DNA of 64,000 nt from Salinilacustrithrix sp034522155 (GTDB taxonomy: Bacteria; Actinomycetota; Acidimicrobiia; Acidimicrobiales; Salinilacustritrichaceae). Under the pieces are notes generated by a model that saw nothing but the letters and a program-made list of their open reading frames with translations, was not told the DNA's origin and ran no database searches. Made by a program: the position numbers and the translations under genes. The stretch spans positions 310,001 to 374,000 of the forward strand of contig JAXHLP010000006.1 in NCBI GenBank assembly GCA_034522155.1. The letters are read 5' to 3'. Of the stretch, positions 18,111 to 26,473 are shown in pieces; positions within the stretch are counted from its first letter, which is position 1; each line of letters begins with the position of its first letter.

Positions 18111-18863
18111 CTATTTGCCGGAGATCTTCTTCTGCAGCGCGGCCAGCCGCTCCCGGAAGGCGGGCTGATTGAGCGACCACACCTGAGGTTCGAGCTCTCG
18201 CTCGAGGGCTGCGGGGTGATCGTCGATGTCGGCCATGGCCTCGATCGTGGCCTTGGTCCTGATCACCAGCTCGCGTGGCGCCTCGGCCGCCGCCCGTCCC
18301 ATGTCGAGCGCGGTTTCGAGCAGGTCGCCGTCGGCCACGCAGCGATGGGCGAGCCCCACCCGCTCGGCCTCTCGACCGTCCATGACCTGACCCAGCAACA
18401 CGGCCGCCTTCGTGGTCTGCGGGCCGACGATCCTCCGGAACATCCACGTGTGGCCACCGCCCGGGTGGAGGCCGAGCTGCATGAACCGGGTGTCGAACTT
18501 GGCCCGCTCGGCGGCGACTCGCACATCGCACACCAGCGCGAGGTTCATCCCGGCGCCCACGGCCGCCCCGTTGACGGCGGCGATGGTCGGCAGCGGGCAG
18601 TCGCCGAAGCGCAGGAACCCTTCGTAGATCCGCTTCAGCCCGTCGGCCTGCGACGAGCCGAGTTGGGACAGGTCGGCGCCAGCGCAGAACGCGGGTGGTT
18701 CTCCGGTGACCACGACGGCGCCGACGGACTCGTCGGCCTCGATGCCGTCGAGCGCGTCGACGATCTCCGCGTTCATCTCGAGGTTGAGTGCGTTGCGACG
18801 GTCGGGGGCGGCGAGGGTGATGACGGCCACGCCGTCGATGGTCTCGGTGCGGATCTGGCTCAT
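18111..18863 (-). CDS. Enoyl-CoA hydratase/isomerase family protein
   Basis: A crotonase-fold protein of 250 residues. The oxyanion-hole segments are FCAGADLSQLG (about residues 60-70) and AAVNGAAVGAGMNLALVCDVRVAAE. At the position of the second catalytic Glu there is MQLGLHPGGGHTWMF, so Glu seems replaced, which favours an isomerase or another activity over classic hydration. The MarR gene lies upstream on the same strand with a 24-base gap. Confidence 0.9.
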   Translation of the reverse strand: MSQIRTETIDGVAVITLAAPDRRNALNLEMNAEIVDALDGIEADESVGAVVVTGEPPAFCAGADLSQLGSSQADGLKRIYEGFLRFGDCPLPTIAAVNGAAVGAGMNLALVCDVRVAAERAKFDTRFMQLGLHPGGGHTWMFRRIVGPQTTKAAVLLGQVMDGREAERVGLAHRCVADGDLLETALDMGRAAAEAPRELVIRTKATIEAMADIDDHPAALERELEPQVWSLNQPAFRERLAALQKKISGK

Positions 18864-18887
18864 CCGGGGGAGTCTGGCAGACCCCGT

Positions 18888-19364
18888 TCAGCGAGCCGGC
18901 AGGCTCCGGATGTGGTCGCGCACCTTGCGGAGCAGCGTGGTGAGCTGCTCGAGCTGGGGGTCACTGAGCGCGTCGCCGAGCAGCTCGCCCAGATCCTGGA
19001 CGTGCCCGGGCGCCAGCGATTCGATGCGCTGCCGACCTTCCTCGGTGAGCAAAGCCCACGTGCCGCGCCGGTCGTCGGGGCACGGCTCGCGCCGCACGTG
19101 ACCGGCATCCTCGAGCCGGTCGACGAGCCGTGTCAGACCGCTGGTGCTCATCGTCATGCTGTGGGCGAGCTCGGACATGCGCAGCCGGTGGCCGGGGGTG
19201 CGGGCCAGCCGTACCAGGACCCCGATCCAGGGAACCGGGATGGACGTGTCGTCGAGGCGCTGGGTCACGGCGTTCAGCGTCTCGTTGTGGGTCTCGAGCA
19301 GCATGCCGAACGCCTCGACCCGTGGGTCGTCGAGGACGGCGAGGTCGTGCTGCATACCGGCCAT
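18888..19364 (-). CDS. MarR family transcription regulator
   Basis: The regulator has 158 residues from ATG 19364. The winged helix is plain: LRMSELAHSMTMSTSGLTRLVDRLEDAGHVRREPCPDDRRGTWA-type sequence in the middle, flanked by dimer helices. Upstream start codons in the same frame would run into the intergenic operators, so the shorter form is chosen. It is divergent from a yceI gene, and two inverted repeats lie between them, as expected if it represses itself and yceI. Confidence 0.88.
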   Translation of the reverse strand: MAGMQHDLAVLDDPRVEAFGMLLETHNETLNAVTQRLDDTSIPVPWIGVLVRLARTPGHRLRMSELAHSMTMSTSGLTRLVDRLEDAGHVRREPCPDDRRGTWALLTEEGRQRIESLAPGHVQDLGELLGDALSDPQLEQLTTLLRKVRDHIRSLPAR

Positions 19365-19386
19365 GGCAGAAGGGTAGGGAGCAGAA

Positions 19387-19448
19387 GTTGCGCGCGCAAC
19401 GATTTGGGAATACCGGCCGCATGCCGCCGGTTGTTGTGTATGCAACAA
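19387..19448. promoter_or_regulatory. Two inverted repeats between marR and yceI (putative MarR operators)
   Basis: Bases 19387-19400 are a perfect 14-base palindrome, GTTGCGCGCGCAAC. Bases 19431-19448 form a second inverted repeat with arms TTGTTG and CAACAA around a six-base spacer. A further CAACAA-like half site, CGCAACAAG, lies at 19457-19465. Both full sites share the GTTG/CAAC core, and the distance of 44 bases between their starts is about four DNA turns. Autoregulation by the adjacent MarR protein is an inference. Confidence 0.7.
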
Positions 19449-19480
19449 TCCTTCCCGCAACAAGTTCTCCGAGGAGTTCC

Positions 19481-20050
19481 ATGACCGACACCCTGACCCG
19501 CACCGCCGCCGGCACGACCGTTCCCGAGGCCGGTCGGTACACGATCGATCCGAGCCACAGCTCGGCCGACTTCCAGGTGCGCCACCTCGGCCTGTCCAAG
19601 GTCCGGGGCGGCTTCGAGTCGTTCTCCGGCACCGTGGTCGTCGACGACGACCCGGCCCAGAGCTCGGTCGAGGTCAGCCTCGACGCCGCCAGCTTCACCA
19701 CGGGCAACGAGGACCGTGACGGACACGTCAAGTCCGCCGACTTCCTCGCCGTGGAGCAGTACCCCGCGCTCACCTACCGGAGCACCGGCGTCCGCCAGGA
19801 CGGCGACGACTGGAAGGTCGACGGCGAGCTCACCGTCCGTGGCGTCTCGCGCCCAGTGACCCTCGACGTCGAGTTCGAGGGCGCCGGTGAGGATCCCTGG
19901 GGCAACGGCCGCATCGCCTTCTCGGCCGAGACCGAGATCGACCGCGACGAGTGGGGCATCAACTGGAACCAGACGCTCGAGACCGGCGGTGTCCTCGTGG
20001 GCAAGACGGTCAAGATCGAGATCGACGTCCAGGCCGTCGCCGAAGCCTGA
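19481..20050 (+). CDS. YceI family protein
   Basis: YceI proteins are lipocalin-like barrels that bind polyisoprenoid lipids. The 189-residue protein has the family start GRYTIDPSHSSADFQVRHLGLSKVRGGFESF, the middle NEDRDGHVKSADFLAVEQYP and the end DRDEWGINWNQTLETGGVLVG. No signal peptide is visible, so it is probably cytosolic. A GAGGAG ribosome site precedes ATG 19481. Regulation by the divergent MarR is likely from the operators in the gap. Confidence 0.93.
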   Translation: MTDTLTRTAAGTTVPEAGRYTIDPSHSSADFQVRHLGLSKVRGGFESFSGTVVVDDDPAQSSVEVSLDAASFTTGNEDRDGHVKSADFLAVEQYPALTYRSTGVRQDGDDWKVDGELTVRGVSRPVTLDVEFEGAGEDPWGNGRIAFSAETEIDRDEWGINWNQTLETGGVLVGKTVKIEIDVQAVAEA

Positions 20051-20081
20051 CATCCGCATCGATTCGTCGGAGACTGAAGCC

Positions 20082-20555
20082 ATGGAGCCGATCCAGATCG
20101 ACGAGCTGAACCATGCCGTGCTCTACGTCCGGGACGTGCCCACGGCTCAGGCCTTCTACACCGAAATCCTCGGATTCCGCGTGGTGTCGGCCGACCCGCA
20201 CGGCCGTGCCACGTTCCTCCGGGCCGGCGGCTCCGGCAACCACCACGACCTCGGCCTCATCGCGGTCGGCCCCGCGGCTGCCCACCCGCCCCGGGGCTCG
20301 ACCGGCCTCTACCACCTCGCCTGGCGGGTCGGTTCGATCCACGAGCTGGCACGGGCGCGGGAGATCCTCAGGACCCACGACGCGCTCGTGGGTCAGTCCG
20401 ACCACGGGGTCAGCAAGTCGCTCTATGCCGCCGACCCCGACGGCAACGAGTTCGAAGTCATGTACCTGCTCCCGGACGACGAGTGGCCGCCCGATGAGGA
20501 CTCCGCCATTGTCGCCCCGCTCGACCTCGACGCCGAGGTCGCCCGCCGCTCGTGA
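20082..20555 (+). CDS. VOC superfamily (glyoxalase/dioxygenase-like) protein
   Basis: This 157-residue protein has two VOC modules. It starts with DELNHAVLYVRDVPTAQAFYTEILGFRVV and ends with DPDGNEFEVMYLLPDDEW. Metal-ligand candidates are His in LNHAV, His in GLYHLAW and Glu in EFEVMY, which fits catechol-2,3-dioxygenase-like enzymes. The substrate is unknown. It follows yceI by 31 bases and may share its transcript. Confidence 0.85.
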   Translation: MEPIQIDELNHAVLYVRDVPTAQAFYTEILGFRVVSADPHGRATFLRAGGSGNHHDLGLIAVGPAAAHPPRGSTGLYHLAWRVGSIHELARAREILRTHDALVGQSDHGVSKSLYAADPDGNEFEVMYLLPDDEWPPDEDSAIVAPLDLDAEVARRS

Positions 20556-20563
20556 GCAGCGGC

Positions 20564-21592
20564 TCAGTCCCTGCGCACCACTGCCGGCGAACGTTTGAAG
20601 AAGTCCTCGACCTCCTGGCGGTACCGGTAGGCCTGTGGTTCTCCGACCGTCCGGCGCAACCGGAGGGTCTCGATGAAGGCCCGAACCGTTCCGGCCGACG
20701 TGTGGGTGTAGTCGAAGCCGAGCTCCTTGAGCCGGCTGTTGTCGATGCCTCGTCCGTAGCTGAGCAGGTCGACGACCTCGGGCGGGATGTCGATTCCGAG
20801 AACGCGCAGGGCCGCACCGACGAGACCCTGCCCGACGGGCGGTAGCGGCCACGTGCGTTTGCCGCAGATGGCGGCCACCTCGCTCCACGGCAGGAGTCCG
20901 TCGCCGGCCACGTTGTAGATGCCGGCGAGGTTCTGCTCGAGCACGAACAGCACCGCGCGGATCACGTCGTTCTCGTGGACGAACTGGAACCGCGGGTCGT
21001 ACCCGAACACCGACGGCACCACCGGTGCCTCGAGCATCCTCGACAGCGGCGTGGTGATGTCGTTGCCGAGCACGTTGGAGAAGCGCAGCAGCGAGACGTC
21101 CACGTGGGGGTTGTCCACGGCGAAGTCGCGCACGTAGGACTCGACCTCGGCCAGCGACCGTTCGACCTGGTGCCGGAGAGGGTCGTGCCGCGGCGTGTCC
21201 TCGGTGAACCACGTCGGATCACGCGGGTGGCAGCCGTAGACGTAGGAGGACGACTTCACGACCACGTTGCGCACCGACGAGTCGGCGGCGGCGGCGAAGA
21301 GGTTCATCGTCCCGATCACGTTGATCTCGTGCATGGCCCTCGCTCGCATCGACGTCGAGTCGACGACGAGGAACGTGTGCACGATCGTGTCGACCTGGGT
21401 CGCCCGCACGATGCGGGACAGGATCGAGTAGTTCTCGTCCGAGCGCACGTACTCGGTGCGCTCGAGCTCGACCTGGGGTTCGCGGGTGTCGAGACCGATG
21501 ATGACCTCGACGCTCGGGTCGGCCTCGAGCGCCTTCGCGACCCGTCCGCCCCAGAAGGCCCCGAGCCCGGTGACCAGCACGCGCCGGCCCAT
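20564..21592 (-). CDS. NAD-dependent epimerase/dehydratase (extended SDR)
   Basis: The protein of 342 residues begins with a Rossmann motif in VLVTGLGAFWGGRVAKALE. Other SDR parts are GLDTREP, VHTFLVVDS, and a SSSYVYGCHP segment in which Tyr is in the active-site position. The last third contains NVAGDGLLPWSEVA. Its stop is convergent with the VOC gene. The start overlaps the stop of the upstream acyltransferase (TGATG), so the two are coupled; a shared role in envelope glycolipid synthesis is a guess. Confidence 0.88.
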   Translation of the reverse strand: MGRRVLVTGLGAFWGGRVAKALEADPSVEVIIGLDTREPQVELERTEYVRSDENYSILSRIVRATQVDTIVHTFLVVDSTSMRARAMHEINVIGTMNLFAAAADSSVRNVVVKSSSYVYGCHPRDPTWFTEDTPRHDPLRHQVERSLAEVESYVRDFAVDNPHVDVSLLRFSNVLGNDITTPLSRMLEAPVVPSVFGYDPRFQFVHENDVIRAVLFVLEQNLAGIYNVAGDGLLPWSEVAAICGKRTWPLPPVGQGLVGAALRVLGIDIPPEVVDLLSYGRGIDNSRLKELGFDYTHTSAGTVRAFIETLRLRRTVGEPQAYRYRQEVEDFFKRSPAVVRRD

Positions 21593-22473
21593 CAGCCCGA
21601 CCAGACCGATCGGCGGGTGCGGAGCATGTCGTAGAGCGCTTCCTGGATCTGCTGGCGGATGACCTCGGACTCGTCCATGACCTTCGACCGGGAGTATCGG
21701 GGCTGATCGGGAGGCACGTCGAGGTGGATGGGGTCGAGCACCCGCAGCTTGAACTTGGCCGGGTAGTAGAGGAACGCGCCGAGCGGGCCGAGCAGCGGGC
21801 CGAAGGTGACCATGTTGGCGGTGACCGGCAGGTAGGGCAGGCCGAGAGCCTTGGCCAGGGGAGCGATGTTGGCGATCGTGGGCATCGACTCCTCGGCGCC
21901 CACGACCGCGATCGGCACGATCGGTACGCCCGCCCGCATGGCGATCTGGATGAACCCGCCTCGCCCGAAGCGCCGGAGCCGGTAGCGCTCGTTGAACGTC
22001 TTGGCCGGTCCCTTGTTGCCCTCGGGGAAGACGAGGACGAGCTGATTCTGCTCGCGCAGCAGCCGGTAGGCGTTGTCGGGGTGGGCGAGCACGCCACCGG
22101 CCCGGGACCACAGCGTCCCGATGACGGGCATCTTCTTGAACACCTCGTCGGCCAGGCCGTACACGGGCCGTTCGAGCTCGGTCTCGATCCCGTGCATGAT
22201 CACCGGCGCATCGCTGGGGATCGCCCCGGCGTGGTTGGCGATCAGCAGCGCGCCCCCGTCGCTCGGGATCTTGTCGAGACCCTCCCACTCGACGCGGAAC
22301 CAGTGCTCGTAGAACGGCTGGAACAACGCTCGGGCCCGTGCCCGCATCTGCTCGGACCGGCCCCACTCGTCGACATCGGACTTTCGGGGGTCCTCCAGTG
22401 GCTCCGTCGCCGGTGCAGGCACCGGGACGAGATGAGCGCCGGTGCGGGGGACCTCGGAGGTCGGTCGGTCCAT
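21592..22473 (-). CDS. 1-acyl-glycerol-3-phosphate acyltransferase-like protein (PlsC family)
   Basis: A lysophospholipid acyltransferase-type protein of 293 residues. The first acyltransferase motif appears as LLIANHAGAIPSDAPVI and the third as VLVFPEGNKGP, followed by RYRLRRFGRGGF. The conserved VPIVPIAVVGAEE segment is also there. The N-terminal 50 residues are polar. It is likely peripheral or membrane attached and adds an acyl chain to a glycerolipid. It forms a unit with the downstream epimerase. Confidence 0.87.
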   Translation of the reverse strand: MDRPTSEVPRTGAHLVPVPAPATEPLEDPRKSDVDEWGRSEQMRARARALFQPFYEHWFRVEWEGLDKIPSDGGALLIANHAGAIPSDAPVIMHGIETELERPVYGLADEVFKKMPVIGTLWSRAGGVLAHPDNAYRLLREQNQLVLVFPEGNKGPAKTFNERYRLRRFGRGGFIQIAMRAGVPIVPIAVVGAEESMPTIANIAPLAKALGLPYLPVTANMVTFGPLLGPLGAFLYYPAKFKLRVLDPIHLDVPPDQPRYSRSKVMDESEVIRQQIQEALYDMLRTRRSVWSG

Positions 22474-22629
22474 CGCTCCGATCGTAGGTGCGATCCGCTC
22501 GACTTCGTCGATCGCATCCCGTCCTGCGACTCATTCCGACTCCGTCGTCATTTCGTCGTACGCGCCTGTCCGGAGGCGGGGAGCCTCCCACGCGAGGCGC
22601 TGACGCGGCCCCTGGATAGCTTGCGGTCG

Positions 22630-23958
22630 ATGGTGACCGACAGACGGCCGGACGCGGACAACGCCGAACCATCGCCCCCGACCGTGCACGGCGGTGTCGC
22701 CGCGACGCCGACGCGCAGGCCGGGGCTGCGCGAGGCAGGCGCTGCGTTCAAGATTCCCGAGTTCCGGCGGTTCTGGGCGGGTGCGCTCGTGTCCAACAGC
22801 GGCTCGTGGATGCAGAACGTGTCGGTGCCGTTCGCGCTGTACCAGCTGACCGAGTCGGCGACGTGGGTGGGGATCGCCTCGTTCGCCCAGTTCTTCCCGG
22901 CGTTGGTCTTCGGGCCGCTCGGCGGCTCGCTGGCCGACCGCTTCTCCCGGCGGACGGTGCTCATCGTCGCCCAGGCCGGTATGGCTGCGGTGGCGCTGGC
23001 GCTGTGGGCGCTGTGGGCGACCGGTGTGGCCGAGGCGTGGAGCATCACCGCGCTCGTCGCGGCGTTCGGGGCCATCGCCGGGATCAACATCGGATCGTGG
23101 CAGGCGTTCGTGTCCGAGCTCGTCCCCCGGGAGCTGCTGCTCAATGCCGTGACGCTCAACTCGGCCCAGTTCAACGGTGCGCGGGCCTTCGGCCCCGCGG
23201 TCGGTGGATTCGTGCTCGCGACCCTGGGACCGTCAGGCGCGTTCGCGTTGAACGCGCTGTCGTTCGTCGCCGTGATCGGGGCCCTGAGCACCATCCGGCC
23301 GCGACCGGCCGCCCTCGGGCCCGGCGACGATCGTCCGTCGGTGCTGGGCGAGACCAGGGAGACCATCGCCTACATCGGCACGATGCCCGGTATCGGTGCC
23401 TGCGTGGTCGTGGTTGCCGCGCTCGGCTTCTTCGGCAACCCGGTCTTCCCGCTGCTCGCGGTCTTCGCCGAGGAGGTGTTCAGCGTGACCGGCGCGCTCT
23501 ACGGACTGCTCGGCGCCGCGCTCGGCATCGGTGGGGTGCTCGCGACCCCGATCGTGGCCGGACGGGGGAGTGGTGTACGCCGGTCGCGCCTCGCCGCGGT
23601 GGCGCTGGCCACCTACGGGGTGTCGCTGATCGTGTTCGCGCTGTCGCCCGTCTTCCCGATGGCCGTGGTCGCCCTCGTGGTGGCCGGCGGCGGCTACCTG
23701 GCCGTGGCGTCGACGTTGAACACCACGATCCAGATGCAGGTGGCCGAGGAGCGCCGCGGCAAGGTGCTCGCGCTGTACGTGATGGGGCTCACCAGCAGCT
23801 ACCCGCTCGGGTCGTTGGTGCAGGGGGCGGTGGCCGACCTCATCGGCGTGCAGGCGGTGACCGCTCTCGCCGGCCTCGGCCTGCTGGTGGTCTGGACCTG
23901 GATCCGGGCCACCGGCCGGTTCCGCATGATGGACGGCGAGGAGCCGGTGTCGGCCTGA
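22630..23958 (+). CDS. MFS transporter, EntS-like (MFS_3)
   Basis: This 442-residue transporter has twelve predicted hydrophobic segments. Near the N-terminus is FRRFWAGALVSNSGSWMQNVSVPFALYQLT, and the loop 2-3 motif is GPLGGSLADRFSRRTVL. Both are typical of the enterobactin-exporter-like MFS_3 group. The start is ATG 22630; the frame is open far upstream but only as antisense to the acyltransferase. The substrate is unknown. Its 3' end is convergent with the nuclease gene six bases away. Confidence 0.9.
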   Translation: MVTDRRPDADNAEPSPPTVHGGVAATPTRRPGLREAGAAFKIPEFRRFWAGALVSNSGSWMQNVSVPFALYQLTESATWVGIASFAQFFPALVFGPLGGSLADRFSRRTVLIVAQAGMAAVALALWALWATGVAEAWSITALVAAFGAIAGINIGSWQAFVSELVPRELLLNAVTLNSAQFNGARAFGPAVGGFVLATLGPSGAFALNALSFVAVIGALSTIRPRPAALGPGDDRPSVLGETRETIAYIGTMPGIGACVVVVAALGFFGNPVFPLLAVFAEEVFSVTGALYGLLGAALGIGGVLATPIVAGRGSGVRRSRLAAVALATYGVSLIVFALSPVFPMAVVALVVAGGGYLAVASTLNTTIQMQVAEERRGKVLALYVMGLTSSYPLGSLVQGAVADLIGVQAVTALAGLGLLVVWTWIRATGRFRMMDGEEPVSA

Positions 23959-23964
23959 GCGCGG

Positions 23965-24924
23965 TCACGCCAGCTCGACCTTCGCCGTCCACTCCAGGCC
24001 GGGCCCACACGTGGCGCGGCCCGGGCACCACGAGCAGTGCCCACCCGGTCGCAGGTGGACGGGCGCCGTACCCCACCGAGCCTCGATCATCGCCGACACC
24101 GTCCGGGCGACCCGCTCGGTCGCGGCCTCGAGTACGCCGCCGGTGACCGACTCGGCCACCGGTTCACCCGAATCGAGGTACACCGTGGCCAGCCGACGGG
24201 GCGGCAGCCCGATCCGTAGCGTGTCGAGCAGCGCGTAGAAGCGCAGGTCGTCGACGTGGTGGATCCGGCGGCTGCCGGTCTTGAGGTCGACGATCACCTT
24301 GCCACCCCGCAGGGCCTGGCCGAGCGTGAGATCGGGTTGGCCGCTGAGCACGATCCGGGCGTCGCACAGCTCGACCCGGCACCGCCCGTCGACGACGGGG
24401 CGCCACCGCGTCCGCAGTGGCGGGAAGCACTCCTCGAAGCTGGTCACGTGACCGGCCGCGAGGCCACGAAGCTCGGCCATCTCGACCGTCGACAGCGTGC
24501 GCAGGAACCGCCCGGCCGAGCTGAACTCGTCGTCCAGCAGATGCTCGATGGCCGCGTCGACGGCTCGACCGGGCTCGACCTCGCCGCGCCAGTTGACCGA
24601 CAGCTCGATGGCCTTGTGACTGACGGTGCCCCGGACCGACGGAATCGTCCAGGCGAAGGGCGACTCGAGTTGGGCCCGCCATCGGCCCTCGCACGAGTTG
24701 AACGCGGCCAGCGCGGTCTTGCCGACCCAGAGCTGCTCGCCCTCGGGCAGCAGCGCCGTGGCCGGGGCCAGCCGCTCCTCGAGCTCGGCGCGGAGCTCGT
24801 CGGCGACCTCCGGCCCCAGATCCGGCACGTCGTCCGCGCCGCGCCCGAGCAGGTCGATGATGCGTTGCTGGGCAGGGCGGTAGACGGGCGGCGGCGCGAG
24901 TCGTGCGGGAGAGGACGTGGTCAT
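23965..24924 (-). CDS. PD-(D/E)XK nuclease, RecB/AddB-like, with likely Fe-S cluster
   Basis: This stand-alone nuclease of 319 residues has GQPDLTLG and VIVDLKTGSRR, the Asp and Asp-x-Lys of the PD-(D/E)XK fold. One Cys lies before the nuclease core (FNSCEGRW), and three lie near the C-terminus in CSWCPGRATCGPG. That spacing matches the AddB/Dna2-type nuclease with a 4Fe-4S cluster locking the domain. There is no helicase domain. Substrate and partners are unknown. Confidence 0.85.
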   Translation of the reverse strand: MTTSSPARLAPPPVYRPAQQRIIDLLGRGADDVPDLGPEVADELRAELEERLAPATALLPEGEQLWVGKTALAAFNSCEGRWRAQLESPFAWTIPSVRGTVSHKAIELSVNWRGEVEPGRAVDAAIEHLLDDEFSSAGRFLRTLSTVEMAELRGLAAGHVTSFEECFPPLRTRWRPVVDGRCRVELCDARIVLSGQPDLTLGQALRGGKVIVDLKTGSRRIHHVDDLRFYALLDTLRIGLPPRRLATVYLDSGEPVAESVTGGVLEAATERVARTVSAMIEARWGTAPVHLRPGGHCSWCPGRATCGPGLEWTAKVELA

Positions 24925-25002
24925 GGCTCCACCATCGCAGCGGGCAGTGACAGGAACTCCGGGCGGGGGTTCCTGTCACCGGTCGCGGGGATGATCGGAG
25001 CG

Positions 25003-25304
25003 ATGTCGTCGACACTCGCCTTCGCCCACGCCGTCCGGACGCTCAGCGAGGCCGCGCGCCTCCAGGGGCTCGAGGTGCCGATGTTCCGCAGCCCGCCGCG
25101 CGTCTCCGGCGCAGCCCGGACCATCCGGCGCACCCGGCGGGGCGCCACGGTGTCGGTGGTGGTGGCCGACCGGCCCTGGACCAACGTCCTGGCCGACCTG
25201 ATCGACGGCACCGTCCTGGTCAACCGGCTCGAGGGTGCCCCGGCCATCCGCTGTCGTACCGCGCTCTGGTCGGCGTCGAGCGAGGGGAGGTGTTGGCCGC
25301 GTGA
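25003..25304 (+). CDS. Small uncharacterised protein, broken by a one-base deletion
   Basis: From ATG 25003 the frame reads AFAHAVRTLSEAARLQGLEVPMF and later VVVADRPWTNVLADLIDGTVLVNRLEG, which looks like real coding sequence of about 100 residues. Near 25271 the frame must slip by one base: the next frame then reads VERGEVLAA and stops at 25302-25304. Restoring one base after GCG would give ALWSAVERGEVLAA. I do not recognise a named family. The break is the leftmost sign of the indel-rich block. Confidence 0.6.
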
Positions 25305-25334
25305 GCGGCCGGTCGTGTCCCGTACCCTGCTGGC

Positions 25335-25649
25335 GTGGAGTCGTACCGCATCATCGCCGACCACGTCGACGTCGACGGCGCACCGGTCGACTGCTCCTAC
25401 GCCGACATGTTCGTGGTCCTCCGCGACGGCGCCGAGCATCCTGCTCCCACCGACTGGGAGGCCCAGATCCGCACGGATCGCCGGGTGCCCATGGCCAAGG
25501 GCCGCCGCGACCTGGCTTTCCGCGTCCCCGACGGTTCGTGTCTGCGTGGCGCGGCGTTCGTGCGATTCAGCGACGGCCACCGACACCTGTTCCGGGGCGA
25601 CGGCGACCTCCGCGGATTCGAGCGCGAGCATCCGTTACCGGGCCACTAG
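25335..25649 (+). CDS. Hypothetical protein, 104 residues
   Basis: The start is GTG 25335, 30 bases after the small protein before it. The sequence is compact and well composed: SYRIIADHVDVDGAPVDCSY, then WEAQIRTDRRVPMAKGRRDL and FVRFSDGHRHLFRGDGDLRGF. No domain is recognised. The frame is intact, although its left and right neighbours carry single-base errors. Confidence 0.6.
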   Translation: MESYRIIADHVDVDGAPVDCSYADMFVVLRDGAEHPAPTDWEAQIRTDRRVPMAKGRRDLAFRVPDGSCLRGAAFVRFSDGHRHLFRGDGDLRGFEREHPLPGH

Positions 25650-25654
25650 GAGTG

Positions 25655-25742
25655 TGCTGAGCAACCGCAATCGGCCCCGGTCGCAGCTCGCTGACCAGCG
25701 GTTCCGCACGGACGGGCGGCTCGATTCTCGTATTGCTCAGCA
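25655..25742. repeat. Ten-base perfect inverted repeat just upstream of tRNA-Leu
   Basis: TGCTGAGCAA at 25655-25664 and its exact complement TTGCTCAGCA at 25733-25742 enclose 68 bases between the hypothetical gene and the tRNA. There is no coding potential in between. It could be a protein-binding site or chance. Confidence 0.4.
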
Positions 25743-25759
25743 TGCTCCTCAGCTCACCG

Positions 25760-25844
25760 GCCCGGGTGGCGGAACTGGTAGACGCAGAGGGCTTAAACCC
25801 CTCGGCTCCTCCGGGAGCGTGTGGGTTCGAATCCCACCCGGGCA
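25760..25844 (+). tRNA. tRNA-Leu (anticodon UAA)
   Basis: The gene folds as a class II tRNA. The 5' acceptor strand is GCCCGGG, the D arm is GCGGAACTGGTAGACGC, and the anticodon stem is GAGGG/CCCTC around loop CTTAAAC with anticodon TAA. The long variable arm is GGCTCC-TC-CGGGAGC-like, and the T arm is GTGGG-TTCGAAT-CCCAC. CCA is not encoded. One base seems to be missing at the T-stem/acceptor junction: only CCGGGC follows CCCAC where CCCGGGC is needed for seven pairs. This fits the single-base deletions in this stretch. Its 3' half recurs at 26.9 and 39.1 kb. Confidence 0.9.
25798..25843 (+). repeat. Direct repeat copy 1 (3' half of tRNA-Leu, putative att site)
   Basis: This is the anticodon-stem 3' side through the acceptor end of the tRNA gene. 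The shared core starts at CCCCTCGGCTCCTCCGGGAG and runs through TGTGGGTTCGAATCCCAC. It is the reference copy for the two further copies downstream in the same orientation, as left behind when elements integrate at a tRNA 3' end. Confidence 0.8.
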
Positions 25845-26069
25845 CACAGGCCGGGTAGCGCCAGCCCAGCCTCCGGCCGTCCGGCCGTCAGCTGGGCTGA
25901 CTTCCGCAGGGCCTGGCCCCTTGGCGGCAACCAGCGTCACGCACCGAGAGTCTGCTGAGCGAGCGAATTGCCGAGGTCGTCGCCCGCGGGTTGGCGTGCA
26001 CGTCGAGCGGGTGGGCCACGTCGGCCGTGGCCTGCGCTCGGCGTCAGAGGTCGTTCGTACGCTGGTGTG

Positions 26070-26461
26070 ATGGCTGAGGATCTCCCGCGTATCCGACGGG
26101 CTCCCATACCGCACGACGCAGTGATCGTCGTGCGGGGTCAGCCGGCCGACCCGGCCGAGGCGCGGTTCCTGGCCGAGGACTTCCGAGACCGCTTCCCAGG
26201 ATGGGGACGCTGGGGCGTCTCCGCGTTCTACGCCCGTGGTGAGATCGAGATCGATGACCTTGCCTCGACCCGCCTCCGTCGATTCCGGTTCGTGCGCGTG
26301 TACCGAATCGCCGACCTCGTCGAGACGGGCTTCGAATCGTGCCGACGTTCAGAACGCCTCACGTGACAGTCGCCTGGCGCGACGAGCTCGATGAGGACTT
26401 GAGCGGCTCGATTTCAGCCGACCACATCGAGCGAGTGAACCCGTACCATGGTTCCGAATAG
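26070..26461 (+). CDS. Uncharacterised protein of about 130 residues, one-base frameshift
   Basis: From ATG 26070 the frame reads AEDLPRIRRAPIPHDAVIVV, then ARFLAEDFRDRFPGWGRWGV and VYRIADLVETGFE. Near 26337 one base is missing. In the next frame the protein goes on as VPTFRTPHVTVAWRDELDED and ends SADHIERVNPYHGSE with TAG at 26459-26461. I cannot name the family. It lies inside the small cassette between the tRNA and the second tRNA fragment and is followed after 12 bases by another small gene, so the two form an operon. Confidence 0.6.
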
Positions 26462-26473
26462 GAGGACACACCA

